From assembly GCA_964639275.1 (NCBI GenBank), contig CAZXCQ010000031.1, forward strand, positions 1 through 32,205: 32,205 nucleotides of DNA. Direction: 5' to 3'. This document shows positions 24,452 to 32,133 of this stretch, in pieces. The stretch is from CAZXCQ01 sp964639275 (lineage in GTDB: Bacteria; Desulfobacterota; DSM-4660; Desulfatiglandales; Desulfatiglandaceae). Positions within the stretch are counted from its first letter, which is position 1, and each line of letters begins with the position of its first letter. A model generated the notes under the pieces. The model did not search any database, had not been told where the DNA came from, and was given only the letters and a program-made list of their open reading frames with translations. The translations under genes and the position numbers were made by a program.

Positions 24452-25210
24452 CTAGCCGGGTATGCTATCAACCCACGCAAAACGGGGTTCATGGATGGGC
24501 ACCCGTACGTCGGCCATCTGCTTGATCCTCATAAGACTTTCATAAGCCTGTATGGGGTCATTGTGAATGCCCGGGCAAAGGACTTCCATCCTTGCTTCCA
24601 GCGACGAGGGCACATCCCAATTCGCATCCGTAGTGCACAGGCTATCTATTATCGTTACCCCTTTGACCGTATCCAGGGCCACGGATTGTCCGCCCGGCGT
24701 ATGACCCGGGGTTGATAATACCTTTATCCCCTCTTCGATCTGGCAGTCTCCATCCATCACTTCCCACTTTAGGGTATCCAGAAATTCCTTGGGACAAGGT
24801 CTTGGGTCAACTGGGGGTGGGGCCGGGTCTTTATGGTATTCCAGCTCTGCTTGCTGAACGACGAATTTGGCATTACGGAATTTAGGCGCCAGTGGAATAT
24901 GATCAATATGGAGGTGAGTTTGAATCACCAGGTCTATATCGTCAGGCGTAAGTCGATACCTGGCCAGGCCTTCCTCCACCGTTTGGACATGTATGACACC
25001 AGGACTGAGTCCAGGAACATTGGCCTTTTTCAACATCTCAGCAGTCATTCCCGAATCAATCAGGATCTTCTGTTTGGTTCCCTCAATATACCATACATAA
25101 ATGGCGTCAATCGCCGTTTGCCCCACATATGCGCCCACTCGGTAAACTTGCTCATGTATTGACCGACACAATACCATGAGGGGAATCGGGTGAATTATAT
25201 GTTCTGCCAC
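24452..25210 (-). CDS. Metallo-beta-lactamase-fold hydrolase, N-acyl-homoserine-lactonase-like (MBL paralogue B)
   Basis: A 252-residue MBL-fold protein. HLHIDH (residues 99-104) gives H99, H101, D103 and H104. STPGHTPGGQS carries the next metal His, IIDS the bridging Asp and PIHEP the final His. The start is a GTG at 25210 preceded by AAGGAGGAG with ideal spacing; reading further upstream gives a basic, non-family extension. Proteins of this shape open lactones or hydrolyse thioesters. It lies between the racemase-family gene and the hydratase alpha subunit, so a lactone or CoA-thioester intermediate of the pathway is a reasonable substrate guess. It resembles the gene at 31361-32116 more than the one at 3383-4222, by the HLHxDH motif and general layout. 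Confidence 0.87.
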   Translation of the reverse strand: MAEHIIHPIPLMVLCRSIHEQVYRVGAYVGQTAIDAIYVWYIEGTKQKILIDSGMTAEMLKKANVPGLSPGVIHVQTVEEGLARYRLTPDDIDLVIQTHLHIDHIPLAPKFRNAKFVVQQAELEYHKDPAPPPVDPRPCPKEFLDTLKWEVMDGDCQIEEGIKVLSTPGHTPGGQSVALDTVKGVTIIDSLCTTDANWDVPSSLEARMEVLCPGIHNDPIQAYESLMRIKQMADVRVPIHEPRFAWVDSIPG

Positions 25211-25343
25211 TATTGCTCTCCTCCTTTTTTGAACCTTGATGGTTTGGTAAAAAAATGTCACCCCGTTGAAGCTTGTGCCGGACTCGATCGGGTAAACGGG
25301 GTCCAGGGGTTCTGTAAGTGTGTAGGAACACTGAATTCCGCCT

Positions 25344-26141
25344 CTAGTCCTCTATTTTGAACACCTTTTTTAGCCTTTCAAAGGCGTCTTTGCGGAACGC
25401 TTTATCGGGTTTGGCGTATACGCCAATTCGTCTGGATGGCTCGATCCCGATCTTTTTAAGGTCCACGAGCGTTTCAGCAGTCTTGACAGCTACGGAAATT
25501 GTGTCCAAAACCAATGCACCTTGTATCTTTGTCAACCCCCCCCTATGAACCAGGGTTGCGATAAATGCAGGACTCGGGATTATTACCGAAGCGCCGTCGG
25601 CTATGGCCTTTTCTGCTACTGCGGTAAATTTTTCCATTAGAGGTTGTGGATCCGTTAAGGCCATGGCTATTTCTTCCTCTGACGCAGGGTAGATGTAAGG
25701 CCCCTGCAGATATTTGCTCGACAGGCCATAGCGGTCGATCTGCTCCTTGAATACCTGGAAAAAGGCGCTCGAGCTCGTAACTACCGCGAAAAGGTGACCT
25801 AACATCATTGCCAGGTGATAACTCGCCTCGCTAATGCCCACGACGGGTATGTCCACCATTGCCTTGCCTTCTTCCACTCCAACGTCCAGGGTACAGCCCA
25901 TCACAAAGGCGTCATAGCCTTCCCTTTCCGCCTTGAGCATGTTGTTCATGGACTGTATCTTTTGGTAATACTGTAAAGACTTCTGGTTCTCTATATCCCT
26001 TACCATCACTTCGATACCTTCAATGTGTACCTCAGTATCTGGTCTTACAACTTTTTGGCATTGTTCCGCCAATGTCTTGCCATACTCGTCAAATACGGGT
26101 TCGTAGCCATATGAACTTGCACTTTGATACCATATCTTCAT
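25344..26141 (-). CDS. Asp/Glu/hydantoin racemase-superfamily protein with a single catalytic Cys
   Basis: A 265-residue protein with the two-lobed racemase fold pattern. The first-lobe nucleophile is visible as MGCTLD (Cys83), followed by DIPVVGISEAS, typical of hydantoin and Asp/Glu racemases. In the second lobe, where two-Cys racemases have a GCxG motif, the sequence reads ASVIIPSPAF (about 185-193) with no Cys. A one-Cys member cannot do classical two-base racemisation. It may be an isomerase (maleate isomerase uses a Cys nucleophile) or a decarboxylase, as in arylmalonate decarboxylase. SD AAAGGAGG is 6 nt before the ATG. A palindromic repeat ends 32 nt upstream. It is the first enzyme gene after the regulator. 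Confidence 0.85.
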   Translation of the reverse strand: MKIWYQSASSYGYEPVFDEYGKTLAEQCQKVVRPDTEVHIEGIEVMVRDIENQKSLQYYQKIQSMNNMLKAEREGYDAFVMGCTLDVGVEEGKAMVDIPVVGISEASYHLAMMLGHLFAVVTSSSAFFQVFKEQIDRYGLSSKYLQGPYIYPASEEEIAMALTDPQPLMEKFTAVAEKAIADGASVIIPSPAFIATLVHRGGLTKIQGALVLDTISVAVKTAETLVDLKKIGIEPSRRIGVYAKPDKAFRKDAFERLKKVFKIED

Positions 26142-26173
26142 AACTTGCCTCCTTTCTATGTTATTCGTTTATC

Positions 26174-26266
26174 GTAACAATTTAGCCCTTTGAAACCCGG
26201 GCGATGGGGATTCTGACCCCCCATTGCCCTGTCACAGTTCCAACTTGATGAAAGACAAATTGATAC
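26174..26266 (+). repeat. Palindromic intergenic repeat, copy 4 (93 bp)
   Basis: Begins GTAACAATTTAGCCC and ends ACAAATTGATAC, in the same orientation as copy 1. The central palindrome is degenerate (GGGGATTC...CCCCCCATTGCCC). It lies between the regulator and the racemase-family gene and ends 32 nt before the latter's start codon. Confidence 0.88.
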
Positions 26267-26347
26267 CGTTAATCAAATAACGTGTTCCAATAATTGACCA
26301 ATGGCTTTTTCATATCGGCAATCCACTAAGATCATCCGCATCTGGCT

Positions 26348-26377
26348 ATTTTCTGGGTAAAGGCTCTGCAAAAGCCC
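26348..26377 (-). other. Short hairpin after the IclR-family gene
   Basis: Directly after the regulator stop, the minus strand reads AAGGGCT, a 7-nt loop, then AGCCTTT (one G-U pair). There is no following T run. It is a weak candidate for a 3'-end structure. The rest of 26267-26377 shows nothing definite. Confidence 0.3.
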
Positions 26378-27148
26378 TTACAAGGCAGTAACCTCTGGAA
26401 AATAACCCATACTCTTGGAGATCTCCAAGGCTGTATCGGTCACTTGCTTGGCCAATACCTCCAGTTGCTCGCCCAGGATGCTGGGCGGACTACAAACCAG
26501 GGCTATTGAAGCTACTACTCCCCCATCTTGTCCAAAGACTGGTGCCCCGATCGCGGCCCTGTTCAGTAGATGCTCCTCCCTGTTTATCGAATACCCTCTC
26601 TTTCTCGTCTCCTCAATCTCTTCTATCAGACGATCCTTCTCCATAATGGTATTGGGCGTATGGCGAACGAACTCCGTTTGTTCAATATAGGTGATGATTT
26701 CATTTGGTTTCATGAATGCCAGAAAAATTTTGCCTAGGGCCGTGCAATAAAGAGCAACGCGAGGCCCGAACTGTCGAGAAAGAAATGGTGTAGATCGCGG
26801 GTAGGCATCCAGGGTTATCACAGCTGAACTGTCTTGCAGGATAGCGACGTGAACCAGACTCTTGGTCTTCTTTGCCAGCTCATGGATGGGAGTAGAGGCG
26901 CGTCGATTGATCTCCAGATTGCCGGCTGTTATAAAACCCAACTCATAGATTTTTAGACCCAGTTGGTATTTCCGCGTCTCTGGGTCCTGCTGGAGAAATG
27001 CCCCATCTGCGAGTGTTTTTACCAGACCTTGTACCGTTGCTTTATGGAGGTTTAAGGCCCGGCTTATCTCTGAGATTCCCAGCTTCGGGGTACTAAAGGT
27101 AAAGAGATTAAGGATCTGAATCGCTCGATAAATGGATTGAATTTTCAT
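26378..27148 (-). CDS. IclR-family transcriptional regulator
   Basis: A 256-residue regulator. The N-terminal winged helix-turn-helix covers about residues 1-62 (SIYRAIQILNLF, then ISEISRALNLHKATVQGLVKTL as the recognition region). The C-terminal IclR effector domain follows from about 75 to 250, with LYCTALGKIFLAFM and REEHLLNRAAIGAPVFGQDG motifs. IclR proteins usually control adjacent catabolic operons in response to a small organic acid and often act as repressors or dual regulators. It is first in the minus-strand array and divergent from the creatininase/flavoprotein operon, so it probably controls one or both. The ATG at 27148 has a poor SD (AAAGG at 12 nt), and a palindromic repeat ends 19 nt upstream. 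Expression may therefore be low. Confidence 0.92.
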   Translation of the reverse strand: MKIQSIYRAIQILNLFTFSTPKLGISEISRALNLHKATVQGLVKTLADGAFLQQDPETRKYQLGLKIYELGFITAGNLEINRRASTPIHELAKKTKSLVHVAILQDSSAVITLDAYPRSTPFLSRQFGPRVALYCTALGKIFLAFMKPNEIITYIEQTEFVRHTPNTIMEKDRLIEEIEETRKRGYSINREEHLLNRAAIGAPVFGQDGGVVASIALVCSPPSILGEQLEVLAKQVTDTALEISKSMGYFPEVTAL

Positions 27149-27167
27149 TTTCTTGTATTGCCTTTGA

Positions 27168-27260
27168 GTATCAATTTAGCTTTCTGAAAATTGGCGCTTG
27201 GAGAGGGGTATGGGGCTTCCGAATCGGCATCCCCCGGGTTTCAAAAGGCTAAAGTGTTAC
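27168..27260 (-). repeat. Palindromic intergenic repeat, copy 5 (93 bp)
   Basis: Begins GTATCAATTTAGC and ends GGCTAAAGTGTTAC, opposite in orientation to copies 1 and 4. It ends 19 nt before the regulator start codon and would place a long hairpin in the regulator's 5' leader. Confidence 0.9.
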
Positions 27261-27331
27261 CTTCTTGAGAGGCTTGAGCTTGACCCCACCCCGTGGAATT
27301 CCCGAGAATATCACATCGGCTGGGTCGTAAC

Positions 27332-27393
27332 TCCCGCCGTCGCGGGAATTCGGGGAAATCAATGGATTATCCATTCCTGTCTTTGCAGGAATG
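27332..27393. repeat. Two adjacent REP-like short hairpins
   Basis: TCCCGC (27332-27337) pairs with GCGGGA (27342-27347) across a 4-nt loop. CATTCCTG (27372-27379) pairs exactly with CAGGAATG (27386-27393) across 6 nt. Both look like the short GC-rich dispersed hairpins common in intergenic DNA of deltaproteobacterial genomes, and they are unrelated in sequence to the 93-bp family. Confidence 0.6.
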
Positions 27394-27778
27394 AGAAAAC
27401 TTTGAATACTTTTGTATTATATTATCATACGACAGTTAATTATATCATATTTAGAACTCAATAGTCATACTTGTCAAGGAAATTTATCTTGGAATTTCTA
27501 TTTTTTTGCGGCAACGTAACCCATGAATGTTTCTGGAGGGGTCCTAATGCGAATCAAACTCCTGGTTCGCGCATGAGAGGCCGTTTGAGGGCGTGCCCTA
27601 CCTGATTTTAGTACCCTTTAGGTGCGCCTAGTGTCTTTTTTGGCCGACAGAAACCTGATATTTTGGTTTATGCGAAATAAACAATCTGCTAATAAGCAAG
27701 AGGCGATTGTCGGTGTGTGGTTTTTCTATCACAATGATCAGGGAACATTGAGTTATATATCTGGAAGGGAGAATGAGA

Positions 27779-28588
27779 ATGGCAAAGTTGAGATCTTTCT
27801 GGCTCCAGGAATTGACCTGGGAAGACGTTGCGGATTACCTGAAAACCGACGACATCATCCTCTGTCCGGTCGGAAGTACCGAAGAACACGGCCCTGCCGG
27901 ACCCCTGGGTGTGGATAGTTATGCTGCCATAGCGCTTGCAGAAGACACGGCAAAAGAAACGGGGGTCATGATCGCACCCCCTCTATGGTTCGGGGACTCC
28001 TCCCATCATCTGGATTTCCCAGGAACCATCTCCCTGAGGCCGGAGACATTAGGGGCCGTGATAAAGGACATCGTCCGCAGTTTGGCCAGAAACGGCTTTA
28101 GGAAGATCGTGATCATCAACGGTCACAAAGGGGCCAACCTTCCTGCCCTGAGGATGGCCTGCCGTTCTTTGCACCAGGATGAGCTTTTCGATGTCGTCCT
28201 GGCGCTGGTCGATCCAATGTATCTGGCCAAAGGGATTGCGCATATCAAGGATGCGGTGGAACACCATGCAGGGGAACTCGAAATATCCCACGTCTGGCAT
28301 AAACACCCGCATTTGATCAAGCCTGATAAACTGACCCATGAGCAGGTAGATCTGGAGCCCATCTTTTCATCATTTGTCCACAAAGATCTTCTGGGGGGCG
28401 GCGGCGACACGATAGAGATATTCTGGAACAGCAGAGAGCAAAAGACCTTTGCTCCCACCGGCTCCTATTCAGATTCTTCAAAGGCATCACCAGACAAGGG
28501 GAAGCAGTATCACGAGTATATGGTGAAAAACCTGGTCAAGTTTGTTGAGTGGCTCCGGGCATATGACGGCCCGATAGGCAGGACCTGA
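27779..28588 (+). CDS. Creatininase-family metal-dependent amidohydrolase
   Basis: A 269-residue creatininase-superfamily protein. The metal-ligand pattern is intact: STEEHG (E36, H37), GVDSY (D46), SSHH (around 74-77), INGHKGAN (H116) and HHAGELE (E166). Family enzymes hydrolyse cyclic or linear amides, such as creatinine and formamide-type intermediates. The exact amide cannot be inferred. I use the ATG at 27779 with GGGAG 7 nt upstream; the ATG six nucleotides earlier overlaps the SD. It starts the plus-strand operon, with the flavoprotein gene 69 nt downstream, and is divergent from the regulator. An amide or imide substrate entering the dicarboxylate pathway is one possible reading (inference). 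Confidence 0.9.
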   Translation: MAKLRSFWLQELTWEDVADYLKTDDIILCPVGSTEEHGPAGPLGVDSYAAIALAEDTAKETGVMIAPPLWFGDSSHHLDFPGTISLRPETLGAVIKDIVRSLARNGFRKIVIINGHKGANLPALRMACRSLHQDELFDVVLALVDPMYLAKGIAHIKDAVEHHAGELEISHVWHKHPHLIKPDKLTHEQVDLEPIFSSFVHKDLLGGGGDTIEIFWNSREQKTFAPTGSYSDSSKASPDKGKQYHEYMVKNLVKFVEWLRAYDGPIGRT

Positions 28589-28657
28589 GCTAAAGGGAGC
28601 TGAACAGACTCTCTTTACAGGCCGGTAATGGGGTAGGAGCAGGAGAAGGGCTACGAG

Positions 28658-30349
28658 ATGTTCAATTTTGAAACAGATGTGCTGGTCATCGGTGGTGGCG
28701 GAGGGGGGGCCATGGCGGCCTACGAGGCCAGCAAACATGGCGCAGGCGTCATGATGGTCTTGAAAGGTCGTCCACAGCGCTCCGGAAGCACCATCATGGC
28801 CCCCGGAGCCATCGCGGGCGTTGGCGACTGGCGTGTTCCAGGAGACACCCCGGACATCCATTTTTGCGACACAGTCGAGGGCGGCGCTTTTTTGGTAGAG
28901 CAGGGGCTGGTGCGCACGATGGTGGAGGAATCCCCGGATCTGATTATGGCGCTTGAGCGCATCGGGGCCTTGTGGGAACGTCAGGAGGACGGAACAACCT
29001 ATGCCTTGCGTGCCGGGGGTGGCCACTCCTTTCTCCGCTCCACCTTTCTGGAGGACCGTACCGGGCGTGAAATGCTCCGGTCGCTTATGGGTGAGCTTCA
29101 AAAAAGAAATATCAAGGTTTTGTCAGAGGTAATGATATTGAGACTCCTCAAAACAGGCGATCGAATTGCCGGGGCTGTCGGGCTTGACCTTGAGACCGGC
29201 GAGGGGGCGCTGTTCCTGGCCAAGGCGGTTATCCTGGCATGCGGTGGTGCCGGCAACCTCTATTTAAACACAGACAATCCCGTCGATGTCACCGGGGACG
29301 GATATGGGCTGGCCCTAGAGGCGGGGGCCGACCTCATGGATATGGAGTTTGTCCAGTTTTTTCCACTGGGTTTTTGCTTTCCCTTCTCTCTGAGAGGCGC
29401 CCTGGCCGGGCTTCCCTATTATGTCCGCCTAAAGAACAATCTGGGTGAACGGTTTATGGAAAAGACCGATTCAGAACGCCTGGAGCTATCAACCCGTGAT
29501 AGGGTGTCTCGGGCCATATATACAGAGATCAAGGAAGGCCGCGGGAGTCCTCACGGTGGTGTCTATGCGGATATGACCTACCACGAACCGGGGTTTATCA
29601 GCCGGATGCAGCCTGCGCTCTATGAAACCTATCGCAAGATCGGGATCGATCCTCAAAAGGATTACCTGGAGGTTGCGCCCACATGTCATTTTTTTATGGG
29701 CGGGGCAAGGGTGGACCAAAACTGGGAGAGCACGGTTTCGGGTCTTTTTGTGGTGGGGGAAAATGCGGCAGGCATCCACGGGGCCAACCGCCTGAGTCAA
29801 AACGCCCTGGCTGAGCTGCTTGTTTCCGGGACACATGCCGGGAGGGCGGCTGCCCTGATGGCGGCTGAGATCGGTCAGATCGCAATTGACCCGGTGGAGT
29901 CAAAGACCACGATCCAACCCATCCGTCAATTGTTTGAAAGGGATTCCGGCCTGCGACCGGTGGCCTTGCGGAACCGACTGCGCCGGATCATGTGGGAGAA
30001 AGTGGGTCTATACAGGACCGAATCAACCCTGAATGATGCCCTGAAGGACCTTGAGACGATCAGGGACGACCTGGATAGACAAGCCTTGAGCCTGATGTCC
30101 AGACACCACAACCGGGAACTGGTTGAGGCCATTGAGAATCGCTTCCTTTTCTCATTGGCCATGTGTGTGACCCGGGCAGCTTTGGCGCGCACCGAGAGCC
30201 GTGGCGCACATTATCGAGAAGATCACCCGGACACGGATAACCAGAACTGGCTTAAACACCTGGTCATTCATCAAACGGACAACAAACTCGACATAAAGGC
30301 TATCCCTGTGGACCTGAGAGAAATGAGTCCCGATGAGGAGACGTGTTGA
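28658..30349 (+). CDS. Fumarate reductase/succinate dehydrogenase-type flavoprotein with altered substrate site
   Basis: A 563-residue flavoprotein of the SdhA/FrdA superfamily. The FAD Rossmann motif is at 8-24 (VLVIGGGGGGAMAAYEA). The histidyl-FAD position reads RSGST (41-45), so FAD is probably non-covalent. H344 (CHFFMGG), R280 (STRDRVSRA) and R378 (NRLSQNALAELL) match substrate and proton-transfer residues of FrdA. The FHPTG motif is FFPLG (234-238), replacing a substrate-binding His with Phe, and the usual TEG-RGEGG loop is absent. A relative of succinate/fumarate is thus more likely than those acids. It has an SD-like GAAGG 8 nt before the ATG. The Fe-S subunit gene starts 1 nt after its stop. 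Confidence 0.9.
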   Translation: MFNFETDVLVIGGGGGGAMAAYEASKHGAGVMMVLKGRPQRSGSTIMAPGAIAGVGDWRVPGDTPDIHFCDTVEGGAFLVEQGLVRTMVEESPDLIMALERIGALWERQEDGTTYALRAGGGHSFLRSTFLEDRTGREMLRSLMGELQKRNIKVLSEVMILRLLKTGDRIAGAVGLDLETGEGALFLAKAVILACGGAGNLYLNTDNPVDVTGDGYGLALEAGADLMDMEFVQFFPLGFCFPFSLRGALAGLPYYVRLKNNLGERFMEKTDSERLELSTRDRVSRAIYTEIKEGRGSPHGGVYADMTYHEPGFISRMQPALYETYRKIGIDPQKDYLEVAPTCHFFMGGARVDQNWESTVSGLFVVGENAAGIHGANRLSQNALAELLVSGTHAGRAAALMAAEIGQIAIDPVESKTTIQPIRQLFERDSGLRPVALRNRLRRIMWEKVGLYRTESTLNDALKDLETIRDDLDRQALSLMSRHHNRELVEAIENRFLFSLAMCVTRAALARTESRGAHYREDHPDTDNQNWLKHLVIHQTDNKLDIKAIPVDLREMSPDEETC

Positions 30350-30350
30350 A

Positions 30351-31058
30351 ATGGAAAAGGGGAAGGTGCTTATTTTCCGTTATAACCCGGAGACCGACAA
30401 GGAGCCCCATACCGAGACTCACGAATACCCTTTTGAACCGGGCATGAGCGTGCTGGACGTGGCATTGTATGTTTTCGAAAACATAGACGGAAGTTTTGGT
30501 TTTGACTACGGCTGTCGCAATAGCCATTGTGGCGTTTGTGGAGCAAAGATCAACGGTAAACCCGGGCTCATGTGTCGAGAGAGCGCCACTCAGGAGATGA
30601 CCCTCGATCCGCTTGATAATCTACCGGTCATCAGAGACATAATGATCGACTGGAAATGCTACGAAGAACGTATGCCTGGCCTGCGGTTGTTCCTGGAGCG
30701 CGTCAAGGCCCCCGAAAGAGAACCCGAAAGGATTAAGCGAGAAGACCTTGAGCGTTTTAAGATTGTCAGCCGTTGTGTGGCTTGCTACAACTGCATTTCT
30801 GTCTGTCCGGCATTTAAAGAAAAGAGACACGAATTTTTGGGCCCGGCAGCCTTTGTTCAACTGGCCCGGCACGCCTTTGATCCCCGCGATGAACTAAACC
30901 GTGAAATAATGGCTTATGGCGCCGGGATTTATCACTGCACCTTGTGTGGCAAATGCGAAGAAGTCTGCCCCCACGGCATCTCGCCCAAAGAATGTATCGA
31001 GCTATTGCGGCGCCGAGTTGAAAATAGAAGTGGGTCAGATCTCGAAAAGGGAGATTAA
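30351..31058 (+). CDS. SdhB/FrdB/TfrB-type iron-sulfur subunit
   Basis: A 235-residue Fe-S electron-transfer subunit for the upstream flavoprotein. The 2Fe-2S ligands are C55, C60, C63 and C75 (CRNSHCGVCG...C). The first 4Fe-4S motif is CVACYNCISVCP (C142, C145, C148, C152). The second is CTLCGKCEEVCP (C196, C199, C202, C206). Classical SdhB/FrdB have a 3Fe-4S site there with a missing second Cys; this one has a complete four-Cys motif, as in TfrB-like and heterodisulfide-reductase-type chains. No membrane anchor (SdhC/D) gene follows, so the complex is probably soluble. The ATG at 30351 follows GAGGAG at 10 nt and the flavoprotein stop at 1 nt; an ATG at 30333 inside the previous gene is less likely. 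Confidence 0.92.
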   Translation: MEKGKVLIFRYNPETDKEPHTETHEYPFEPGMSVLDVALYVFENIDGSFGFDYGCRNSHCGVCGAKINGKPGLMCRESATQEMTLDPLDNLPVIRDIMIDWKCYEERMPGLRLFLERVKAPEREPERIKREDLERFKIVSRCVACYNCISVCPAFKEKRHEFLGPAAFVQLARHAFDPRDELNREIMAYGAGIYHCTLCGKCEEVCPHGISPKECIELLRRRVENRSGSDLEKGD

Positions 31059-31093
31059 TGGAACGTATGGTTTTTCTCTGGTTTTGTCAGCGA

Positions 31094-31273
31094 CTACACC
31101 ACATCATCGGCCGAGCCGATCCCTACTTTCTTATGCCACTCATGTTCACAGTCATAACATTTAAAACCCAGAAGTATGCTGTCGCCCTCAACGGTTTCAC
31201 CCGTGCTTTTGATGTTTGTTGATTTGCATTCGGGGCATTTCTTTTTAAAAACACTAAATAGTTTCTTGAGCAT
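31094..31273 (-). CDS. Small zinc-ribbon protein (59 residues)
   Basis: A short gene with a strong SD (AAGGAGG, 4 nt before the ATG at 31273). The protein starts MLKKLFSVFKKK and carries CPEC (13-16) and CYDC (39-42) knuckles, the spacing of a rubredoxin-like or TFIIS-like zinc ribbon, followed by EHEWHKK. There are no other domains. Function is unknown; such proteins are often nucleic-acid or protein-binding accessories. It converges with the Fe-S subunit gene (35 nt between stops) and lies downstream of the MBL gene's strand partner region, so it is probably a separate transcription unit. Confidence 0.8.
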   Translation of the reverse strand: MLKKLFSVFKKKCPECKSTNIKSTGETVEGDSILLGFKCYDCEHEWHKKVGIGSADDVV

Positions 31274-31360
31274 GCTACCTCCTTGAAATCTATACCGTCA
31301 ATAACTCTATCTTAAGCCGGACAAGCCGGAATCAATCAGGTCATTTGTTTTGTTCCACCT

Positions 31361-32116
31361 CTATTCGTATACCTCGCTTTCCAATACCTTCAGATCATGT
31401 CCTGGCAAGACCCTTTCGGCGAGGACCTCCATTTTCCTGAAGGAATCATAGCAGTCCCTCAGGTCCACATGTATACCCGGCGGGATGTGGGCTACCTGCG
31501 GATTGCCTTCCCAGTTTTCAAAGAGGGGGCAGCTATCCCCTGCGATGAGACACGGACCGCTCTCCAGTTCCACCAGAACCCCCTGAAAACCCGGGGTGTG
31601 CCCCGGCAGCGGCACCAGACGGATGCCGCTTTCAATCTCCACTTCTCCGTTTACCGTTTCAATGCGGTCCAGAACCTTGAGCCACTGGGGGGTCATATGG
31701 ATGACCTGTGATTCATAATAGATGCCGTGGCAGGGCAGGGGGGCGATGGCATAACGGAGTTCCTCTGCCTGGACCAGGATCCTGGCACTTGGAAAAAGGT
31801 GGTTATTAAAACAGTGGTCCCAGTGCAGATGGGTATTTACAACGATATCGATGTCTGAGACCTTCAGTCCCAGTTGCTCAATCGCTTTGACTGGCTCTTC
31901 ATGGGGCTTACGCTCTAAAGGATGGTGATATCTGGCCGCCCACTCCGGGTCGCTCACACCTGCATCCACAATGATCCTCTTCCCGGCGCCCTCGATGAGC
32001 CACATCAATACAGTGGATTGAATTTTTAGGCCTTGATCAACGCCATAGGTAAAATTTGATTTTTCCATCTGCATAAAACGTCCGGTCGAAATGGGTCTGA
32101 TCTTAAGATTGGGCAT
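31361..32116 (-). CDS. Metallo-beta-lactamase-fold hydrolase, N-acyl-homoserine-lactonase-like (MBL paralogue C)
   Basis: A 251-residue MBL-fold protein. NTHLHWDH (94-101) supplies H96, H98, D100 and H101. LPGHTPGFQG carries the next His, IAGDSC the bridging Asp and LPGHD the last His. It resembles AHL-lactonase-type hydrolases. The start is the ATG at 32116, preceded by GGAGG at 5 nt. An in-frame ATG at 32158 lies inside a palindromic repeat and would add 14 repeat-derived residues, so I reject it. It is the third MBL gene in 28 kb. No signal peptide is visible. The substrate is unknown; a lactone or thioester is plausible. Confidence 0.87.
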   Translation of the reverse strand: MPNLKIRPISTGRFMQMEKSNFTYGVDQGLKIQSTVLMWLIEGAGKRIIVDAGVSDPEWAARYHHPLERKPHEEPVKAIEQLGLKVSDIDIVVNTHLHWDHCFNNHLFPSARILVQAEELRYAIAPLPCHGIYYESQVIHMTPQWLKVLDRIETVNGEVEIESGIRLVPLPGHTPGFQGVLVELESGPCLIAGDSCPLFENWEGNPQVAHIPPGIHVDLRDCYDSFRKMEVLAERVLPGHDLKVLESEVYE

Positions 32117-32133
32117 TTTTCCCTCCGCAAGAG

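Larger units (their letters stand above)
27149..27778. promoter_or_regulatory. Divergent regulatory region between the iclR-family gene and the creatininase operon
   Basis: This 630-bp region contains no credible gene. In order it holds palindromic repeat copy 5 (27168-27260), two short perfect hairpins (27332-27393), an AT-rich stretch (27400-27470) and a leader up to the creatininase SD. The AT-rich part contains a 17-bp imperfect palindrome, GTATTATATTATCATAC (27414-27430), suitable in size for an IclR-family operator, plus TATAAT-like boxes on the minus strand. A weak plus-strand promoter candidate is TTGTCG (27707-27712), 17 nt, CACAAT (27730-27735). These sites are pattern calls only. 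Confidence 0.5.

Noticed and set aside
24322..24492. Long N-terminal extension of the hydratase alpha subunit
   Set aside because: It overlaps the end of the MBL gene, shows no family-like sequence, and better SD-supported ATGs exist at 24321 and 24336.
27622..27918. Plus-strand frame starting in the divergent region
   Set aside because: It runs out of frame into the creatininase gene, has no SD and encodes no recognisable motif.
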